Positions 12,552 to 16,881 of a stretch of DNA of 16,881 bases are shown one piece after another; within the stretch, counting starts at the first letter, position 1; every line of letters begins with the position of its first letter. A program made the position numbers and the translations under genes. Under the pieces are notes generated by a model, which ran no database searches, was not told the DNA's origin, and saw only the letters and a program-made list of their open reading frames with translations. The stretch comes from Clostridia bacterium (GTDB lineage Bacteria; Bacillota; Clostridia; Christensenellales; Borkfalkiaceae), in assembly GCA_900769565.1 (NCBI GenBank), contig CAAGHC010000008.1, positions 1 to 16,881 on the forward strand. Direction: 5' to 3'.

Positions 12552-13427
12552 TTATAGATTTGAAGTAATTTCTTTTTTAACGAATTCTTTTTGTTCTTTC
12601 GTTAACGGTGAGAAAGGCTCACGGCAATCGCCAAAGTCTATACCTAATTGATTTAACACTTCTTTTTCCCCTGCCATTACACCAACTTTAATTAAGTCAA
12701 CGATAATTTTGTTAGCTTGTTTTTGAACGGCTTGAGCGCCTGCAATGTCACCCTTATCAAAAAGGTCTTGAATAGCGATAAACTTTTCTGCCATGAAGTT
12801 GAAAGTGCTACCGATTGCACCGTCTGCACCCATTGCTAAACCAGATAAGAACATTTCGTCGTATCCGTTAAAGAATACCTTGTCGGGATAAGCACTCTTA
12901 AATCTTTCAAGCGCAAAGAAATCGTTTGAAGTGTGTTTTACACCGATAAAACGTTCGTCGTCTAGGAATTCCTTAAGATTGTCCACACTTAAAGTAACGC
13001 CCGAGAAAGCGGGAATGTTATAGATAATCATAGGAAGCGATACCGAATCAACGATATCGAAGTAGTATTTTTTGATTTGTTCGAAAGAAAATTTGTAATA
13101 GAAAGGTGCAACCGACGAAATAGCGTCATAACCTAATTCTTCAGCGTACTTTGCAAGTTCAATAGCGTGTTTGGTTGCAATACAGCCGATTTGAGCAATA
13201 AGCTTTGCCTTGCCGTTTACTTTGTCTTTAACAATTTTCATTACTTGCTTTCTCTCTTCCGTTGAAAGAAGGAAAGATTCGCCCGTACTTCCCGTAACGT
13301 AGAAACCTTTTACACCTTTTTTAAGGTTAAGGTCAATCAAGTCTTCAAGTGCCTTAACGTTAATTTTGTCGTTTTTGTCAAACGGTGTCAACAATGCGGG
13401 ATAAATTCCACCCCATTCTTTGTTCAT
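12552..13427 (-). CDS. nanA: N-acetylneuraminate lyase
   Basis: A 291-residue cytoplasmic class I aldolase of the DHDPS/NAL family, cleaving sialic acid (Neu5Ac) to ManNAc and pyruvate. Landmarks are GSTGES (46-51), FYYKFSFEQ, the catalytic Tyr136 in YNIPAFSGV, the Schiff-base Lys164 in GVKHTS, and the NAL-like NGYDEMF and GADGAIGSTFN segments. These last features resemble E. coli NanA closely and separate it from dihydrodipicolinate synthase. The ribosome site AGGAG overlaps the TAG stop of the upstream AraC gene, and the epimerase follows 9 bp later. No frameshift or truncation is seen. Confidence 0.95.
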   Translation of the reverse strand: MNKEWGGIYPALLTPFDKNDKINVKALEDLIDLNLKKGVKGFYVTGSTGESFLLSTEERKQVMKIVKDKVNGKAKLIAQIGCIATKHAIELAKYAEELGYDAISSVAPFYYKFSFEQIKKYYFDIVDSVSLPMIIYNIPAFSGVTLSVDNLKEFLDDERFIGVKHTSNDFFALERFKSAYPDKVFFNGYDEMFLSGLAMGADGAIGSTFNFMAEKFIAIQDLFDKGDIAGAQAVQKQANKIIVDLIKVGVMAGEKEVLNQLGIDFGDCREPFSPLTKEQKEFVKKEITSNL

Positions 13428-13439
13428 TTTTCTTCACTC

Positions 13440-14288
13440 CTAAAATTTATTTTTATTTTCACGAAGGTCTTGCGGATACACTCCGTAAACACTCTTAAAA
13501 GCCTTAAAAAATCCCCCGTAAGTGCGATAGCCAACCGATTCTGCTATTTCAAACAAGCATTTTTCGGTGTTAAGTATCAACATTCTTGCAATTTCCATTC
13601 TCCAACAGGTTAAAAATCTTGTAAAAGTCTTACCCGTAAGTTTTAGCATAATTCTTGCCGTTTGGCTTTTGCTATAACCTATTGTTTTCGAAAGGTCGTC
13701 TATAGTAACGGGGTTCATATATTGACGACTGACAAAATTATCAATCTTCATTCTTAAAGACGCATACTCTTCTTCCCTAGGATTATATTCTTTGTCCGCC
13801 GTGCCGTAATAATCGGAAATACTGTCGCATAATTCCCAAAAGAAAAGTTCTAAATAATTCCTTGCCTTTTGCGAGCCTAAAAAGGTATTATCTTTGGCGT
13901 GCTCTATGAAACTTTTCAAGTACTCTTCCGCTTTTTTAGCGCCACGAATAACTGCGCCACTTGGATTAGAAAGCACTTTGCTACAATAGTCGTACGCTTT
14001 ACCGTCACCATTCTTTTTGAGTGAAATGAAGAAAGATACTCGTGGAATGGAAGGGTCGGGAACTATAGGATAGTGCGTCAAATTAGGTGATATTACACAC
14101 ATATCACCTTTTTTCAACAGGTGTTTTTCCTTTCCAAGAACAAAGGTTGCCTCTCCATCTAATATAAAGTGGATTTCGTGTAAAAAATGGAAGTGCACGG
14201 GCGACGACCAAAAATTATACGCCTCAGCCTCACCACGCTCCCAAAAACAGTTTACCGTCAAATTATCTGCTGAAAATATGTACGACAT
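13440..14288 (-). CDS. AraC-family regulator of the sialic acid operon
   Basis: A 282-residue transcription regulator. The N-terminal cupin-like effector domain (about 25-110) contains HFHFLHEIHFILDGEATF. The C-terminal double helix-turn-helix AraC domain (about 183-280) has IDDLSKTIGYSKSQTARIMLKLTGKTF and the second motif ending VYGVYPQDLRE. It starts at ATG 14288 behind AAGGGGAAG. It is the first gene of the operon and its stop overlaps the nanA ribosome site, so it would be co-transcribed with its likely targets. The effector is plausibly sialic acid or a derivative (ManNAc, GlcNAc); this is inferred from context only. Confidence 0.92.
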   Translation of the reverse strand: MSYIFSADNLTVNCFWERGEAEAYNFWSSPVHFHFLHEIHFILDGEATFVLGKEKHLLKKGDMCVISPNLTHYPIVPDPSIPRVSFFISLKKNGDGKAYDYCSKVLSNPSGAVIRGAKKAEEYLKSFIEHAKDNTFLGSQKARNYLELFFWELCDSISDYYGTADKEYNPREEEYASLRMKIDNFVSRQYMNPVTIDDLSKTIGYSKSQTARIMLKLTGKTFTRFLTCWRMEIARMLILNTEKCLFEIAESVGYRTYGGFFKAFKSVYGVYPQDLRENKNKF

Positions 14289-14350
14289 TACTTCCCCTTA
14301 ATGATAACACTTTGTAAGTTTTTTATCAATTGCCTTAACTATCATCTTTT

Positions 14351-14379
14351 ATTATACACTGTTAATTCAGGATATGCAA
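14351..14379 (-). promoter_or_regulatory. Promoter of the araC-nanA-epimerase operon
   Basis: On the minus strand TTGCAT (14379-14374), a 17-bp spacer and TATAAT (14356-14351). The start near 14344 leaves a leader of about 55 bases. That leader holds TGATAG, TTGATAA and TTATCAT segments that could be regulator contacts, but they do not form a clean repeat. Confidence 0.75.
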
Positions 14380-14410
14380 GCAGTTAAAAGTGTGAAAATA
14401 AGACATGTTT

Positions 14411-14446
14411 AAAATAAAAATTCAAGGCGCTTAAAAACGCCTTGAA
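14411..14446 (-). terminator. Terminator of the fucosidase gene
   Basis: TTCAAGGCG (14421-14429) pairs perfectly with CGCCTTGAA (14438-14446), and on the minus strand the stem is followed by TTTTTATTTT. It lies about 10 bp after the fucosidase stop and separates that gene from the sialic acid operon. Confidence 0.9.
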
Positions 14447-14454
14447 CAATAATT

Positions 14455-15780
14455 TTATTTTAAGAAAATTTCTATTACGGGAACGATTTTTTGAATCATT
14501 AAAACGGGCATTTCAAAAGCAACAGTGCCGTCCTTTACAGTATACTTAATTTCGCTACCGTCGTGCAAGAATTGAACGTAGTCAATTTTATCTGAAAGAT
14601 TAGAAATTCTCAACTCGTTAAACGGATATTCAATTAAGTGAACGTACAACCTTTTTCCGTCTACACTTTGGGTTAACATACAGCCTTGCGGGGGCGTAAA
14701 TTGACTATCTGCCATGGTACAACTGTAAATTGACCTACCGTTTAAGCGCATCCACTTAGCGTAAACGTCAAGCGCCGAGTCTGCCCTTTCATCAAAACAA
14801 CCCCTTGAAGTTGGGCCAACGTTCATTATTAGATTTCCCCCGAGAGAAACCGTTCTTATAAGAAGGTTTATAAGCATTTCAGGGGTTTTCCAAGTAACTT
14901 CATCTCTACTATATCCCCAAACACCAGAAAAGGTGTGACATGCCTCCCAAGTGAGATATTCGCCCGTTTCAGGGTCTTTACGCCATTCGGTAGGCGTTAC
15001 TTGTTCAGGTGTGAAAATATCTTGCGGATAGTCTAATCTGTCGTTGATTATAATTTCCGGCTGATAAGAACGAATCATTTTAACTAGTTTTTCCGATTCG
15101 TACTCTTCTTTTCCCTTTCTTCCCGCATATTGATACCAAGGCTTTGGGTCACGGTCGGGCGCTGGGTGAGCCTTATCAAACGCCATGTGTGCCACGGGGT
15201 CGGGGTTTGGCGTTGCGTAGTCAAACCAAATAATATCTATCTTGCCGTAGTTGGTCATCAATTCTTCAACTTGGTTTCTTAAATACTGGGTGTATTTTTT
15301 CATATCCCTACCACGGTCCATTTCTTCACCGTCGTCACGACGTGGATGGATACCGTCAATGGGAAACTCGGGATGATGCCAGTCGATAAGCGAGTAATAA
15401 AAACCGATTTTTAAGCCTTCTGCACGGAAAGCATCAACGTATTCCTTAACAAGGTCACGCCCAAACGCCGTGTTGGTAATTTTGTAGTCGGTATATTTAG
15501 AATCAAACATACAAAAACCTTCGTGATGCTTGGTGGTTAAAACTGCGTATTTCATACCTGCCTTTTTCGCCTTTTTCGCCCATTCTTTAGCATCGAAAAG
15601 GTCGGGGTTAAAATACTTAAAATACTTATCATAGTCTTTATCAAAAATCTTATCGGTAGTTTTATACCATTCGTGTATTGCAGACATAGAATAAAGCCCA
15701 AAATGGATAAACATACCAAATCTGTCTTGCCTAAACCATTCGGTATTACCGGGTGTCTTTTTAATTTTGTAATCTAACAT
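14455..15780 (-). CDS. Cytoplasmic GH29 alpha-L-fucosidase
   Basis: A 441-residue glycoside hydrolase of family 29 that removes alpha-linked fucose. The N-terminal (beta/alpha)8 domain begins with WFRQDRFGMFIHFGLYS and has TKHHEGF (His-His at 85-86), FYYSLIDWHHP, and the nucleophile D187 in IDIIWFDYATPN. TWEACHTFSGVWGY (E279) is in the region that supplies the acid/base or a substrate-binding residue in GH29. GGNLIMNVGP follows, then a small C-terminal beta domain. There is no signal peptide, so it probably acts on imported oligosaccharides. I choose ATG 15780: the ATG 15 bases upstream is itself part of the GGGAGA ribosome site of the second one. It is divergent from an AraC regulator and ends in its own terminator. 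Linkage specificity (alpha-1,2/3/4/6) cannot be read from sequence. Confidence 0.93.
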   Translation of the reverse strand: MLDYKIKKTPGNTEWFRQDRFGMFIHFGLYSMSAIHEWYKTTDKIFDKDYDKYFKYFNPDLFDAKEWAKKAKKAGMKYAVLTTKHHEGFCMFDSKYTDYKITNTAFGRDLVKEYVDAFRAEGLKIGFYYSLIDWHHPEFPIDGIHPRRDDGEEMDRGRDMKKYTQYLRNQVEELMTNYGKIDIIWFDYATPNPDPVAHMAFDKAHPAPDRDPKPWYQYAGRKGKEEYESEKLVKMIRSYQPEIIINDRLDYPQDIFTPEQVTPTEWRKDPETGEYLTWEACHTFSGVWGYSRDEVTWKTPEMLINLLIRTVSLGGNLIMNVGPTSRGCFDERADSALDVYAKWMRLNGRSIYSCTMADSQFTPPQGCMLTQSVDGKRLYVHLIEYPFNELRISNLSDKIDYVQFLHDGSEIKYTVKDGTVAFEMPVLMIQKIVPVIEIFLK

Positions 15781-15801
15781 AAAATTATCTCCCATAATTT
15801 T

Positions 15802-15830
15802 TTGACTTTTTAATAATTATAACATATAAT
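15802..15830 (+). promoter_or_regulatory. Promoter of the divergent AraC gene
   Basis: TTGACT (15802-15807), a 17-bp spacer and TATAAT (15825-15830). The transcription start is expected near 15837. Confidence 0.8.
15816..15821 (-). promoter_or_regulatory. -10 of the fucosidase promoter
   Basis: TATAAT on the minus strand (15821-15816) lies inside the spacer of the opposing AraC promoter. The hexamer 17 bp upstream is TGCTAT, a poor -35, as expected for an activator-dependent promoter. With the AraC -10 it forms ATTAT-AACAT-ATAAT (15816-15830). Confidence 0.55.
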
Positions 15831-15881
15831 AGTTTCAAATAGCAGTATTTTTATTTTAATTTTATGGAGATTTGTTTTTTT

Positions 15882-16685
15882 ATGGATAAAAATACACCCG
15901 ATTATAACTACAATTTGATAGATTTGAAACTTGACGTGCTAAAAATTAAATACGCTTTTTTAGACGATAAATGGAAAGAAGACAGGGTTTGCTCGTCTTA
16001 TAGCAGAATTTATATTCCGACAAGTGGCGAAGGTCAACTGTTTTATAACGGAAAAACAGTAAAATTAATTCCTGGAAATATTTATATAGTGCCGTCATCT
16101 TTGGTTTTTTCGTATAAATGTGACTGTAAATTAGAAAAATTCTATATTCACTTTAAACTAATAAAACCGGACGGTATTGATGCTTTTTCCACCGTAAAAG
16201 ATTGTTTAGTGCTTGAAAATATGCCCGAAATTGCAAGTTTGCTTGATAAAGCATTGTTGTCTAAAGGTGTTACTTCGGCAGTAAAAGTTCAGTCTGTAAT
16301 TTACCAAATAATCGACCGAATGATTTCTTTTTACAACTTAAATTTTGCTAAAGCAGATAATCTTCCCCGTATTTTAGAAGATATTATTGAGTTTGTAAAT
16401 AAAAATCTTACGGCTAATTTTACCATAGACCAAATCGTTAACGAGTTCTATCTCTCTCGCTCGACCGTGCAGAAAATATTTAAAAAACACGTCAACATGC
16501 CACTTGGTAAATATGTTGACGATAGAATTTTAGCAGAAGGCGAAAGATTGCTACTAACCACCAACTATTCTATAAAGGAAATAAGCGATAAACTAGGCTT
16601 TTGCGACCAGTTTTATTTTTCAAGAAAGTTTGCATCCTACTACGGCACGTCACCCCTAAAGCACAGGCGCAGAAACAAAGAATAA
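15882..16685 (+). CDS. AraC-family regulator divergent from the fucosidase
   Basis: A 267-residue transcription regulator with an N-terminal cupin-type sensor domain (about 30-100; YSRIYIPTSGEGQLFYNGKTV is its core) and a C-terminal AraC DNA-binding domain (about 163-265). The latter shows TIDQIVNEFYLSRSTVQKIFKKH and the second motif SIKEISDKLGFCDQFYFSRKF followed by YYGTSPLKHRR. The frame can also begin at ATG 15864. I prefer 15882 because GGAGA (15866-15870) lies 11 bases before it and no ribosome site precedes 15864; the gap is rather long, so the start is uncertain by six codons. It shares a roughly 100-bp control region with the fucosidase gene and probably activates it in response to fucose or a fucosylated glycan (inference). 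Confidence 0.9.
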   Translation: MDKNTPDYNYNLIDLKLDVLKIKYAFLDDKWKEDRVCSSYSRIYIPTSGEGQLFYNGKTVKLIPGNIYIVPSSLVFSYKCDCKLEKFYIHFKLIKPDGIDAFSTVKDCLVLENMPEIASLLDKALLSKGVTSAVKVQSVIYQIIDRMISFYNLNFAKADNLPRILEDIIEFVNKNLTANFTIDQIVNEFYLSRSTVQKIFKKHVNMPLGKYVDDRILAEGERLLLTTNYSIKEISDKLGFCDQFYFSRKFASYYGTSPLKHRRRNKE

Positions 16686-16695
16686 ACTAAATTGT

Positions 16696-16729
16696 AAAAG
16701 GCAAGCGATTTTAATTCGCCTGCCTTTTT
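16696..16729 (+). terminator. Terminator of the AraC gene
   Basis: AAAAGGCA (16696-16703) pairs with TGCCTTTT (16721-16728); an inner AGCGA/TCGCC part pairs imperfectly. A T-run follows. It lies about 10 bp after the stop codon. Confidence 0.85.
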
Positions 16730-16739
16730 TGTTAAAATA

Positions 16740-16881
16740 AATATCCACCAGCCTAGCTGGATGTTTTTCATTTTCGGGCAATTAGCCCTAAACTATTCTG
16801 GCTTACGCACAAGTGCGTATTTAAACGACCTGCCAGTCTCGCACCTTTTACTTGCTACCCGTAAACGGGTCTTTTGGGTTA
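16740..16881. other. Gene-free hairpin-rich sequence at window end
   Basis: No reading frame is supported. Perfect small hairpins follow one another: CCAGC-CTA-GCTGG (16748-16760), GGGC-AATTA-GCCC (16776-16788), TACGCA-CAAG-TGCGTA (16804-16819) enclosed by CTGGC (16798-16802)/GCCAG (16832-16836), and ACCCG-TAAA-CGGGT (16857-16870). It could be the start of a structured RNA or another repeat element continuing past the window. I do not recognise a known RNA family. Confidence 0.5.

Noticed and set aside
14289..14350. Riboswitch in the leader of the sialic acid operon
   Set aside because: The leader is short (about 55 nt), AT-rich and lacks a conserved aptamer or terminator-like stem.

Overview
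The window is AT-rich, densely packed chromosomal DNA from a low-GC Gram-positive bacterium, most likely a gut-associated member of the Clostridia (Bacillota). The grounds are strong AGGAGG-type ribosome sites, TTGACA/TATAAT promoters with 17-bp spacers, an FeoA-FeoB-FeoB-associated Cys-rich protein cluster, and genes for sialic acid and fucose, two sugars of host mucin. The taxonomy is inference from style, not from a marker gene.

Left part (1-5431). A P-type Ca2+-ATPase runs leftward off the window edge. Divergent from it is a 179-residue adenine-type phosphoribosyltransferase with its own promoter. Then comes a 593-bp gene-free stretch. About 350 bp of it (3008-3355) is an unusual element: terminal inverted repeats enclose a chain of small hairpins separated by an 8-nt spacer motif that flips orientation midway. 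After it lies an OmpR-type response regulator and its overlapping histidine kinase, apparently read from an extended -10 promoter that would give a leaderless mRNA.

Metal cluster (5424-10469, minus strand). The order is feoA > feoB > a 54-aa FeoB-associated Cys-rich membrane protein > a CopA-type Cu+ P-ATPase with a metal-binding domain at each end. All junctions overlap or are a few bases apart, so ferrous iron import and copper export look like one transcription unit. The copA end overlaps the histidine kinase end by 8 bp, convergently, with no visible terminator between. Divergent from feoA is a TetR-family regulator. Two perfect TGAAA-N4-TTTCA palindromes and one degenerate copy lie in the shared control region. 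The copper ATPase carries DKTAT in place of the usual DKTGT phosphorylation motif.

Host-glycan part (11321-16685). On the minus strand an AraC regulator, N-acetylneuraminate lyase (nanA) and an N-acylglucosamine 2-epimerase form an operon. It would take sialic acid to ManNAc plus pyruvate, then ManNAc to GlcNAc. Upstream is a cytoplasmic GH29 alpha-L-fucosidase on the minus strand, divergent from a second AraC regulator; their promoters interlock. Terminators bound the operons. No transporter, kinase or fucose-catabolic gene is present, so both sugar pathways must be completed elsewhere.

The right end (16740-16881) is gene-free, contains several small perfect hairpins and may continue beyond the window. 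No tRNA, rRNA, CRISPR array, transposase or phage gene was seen.
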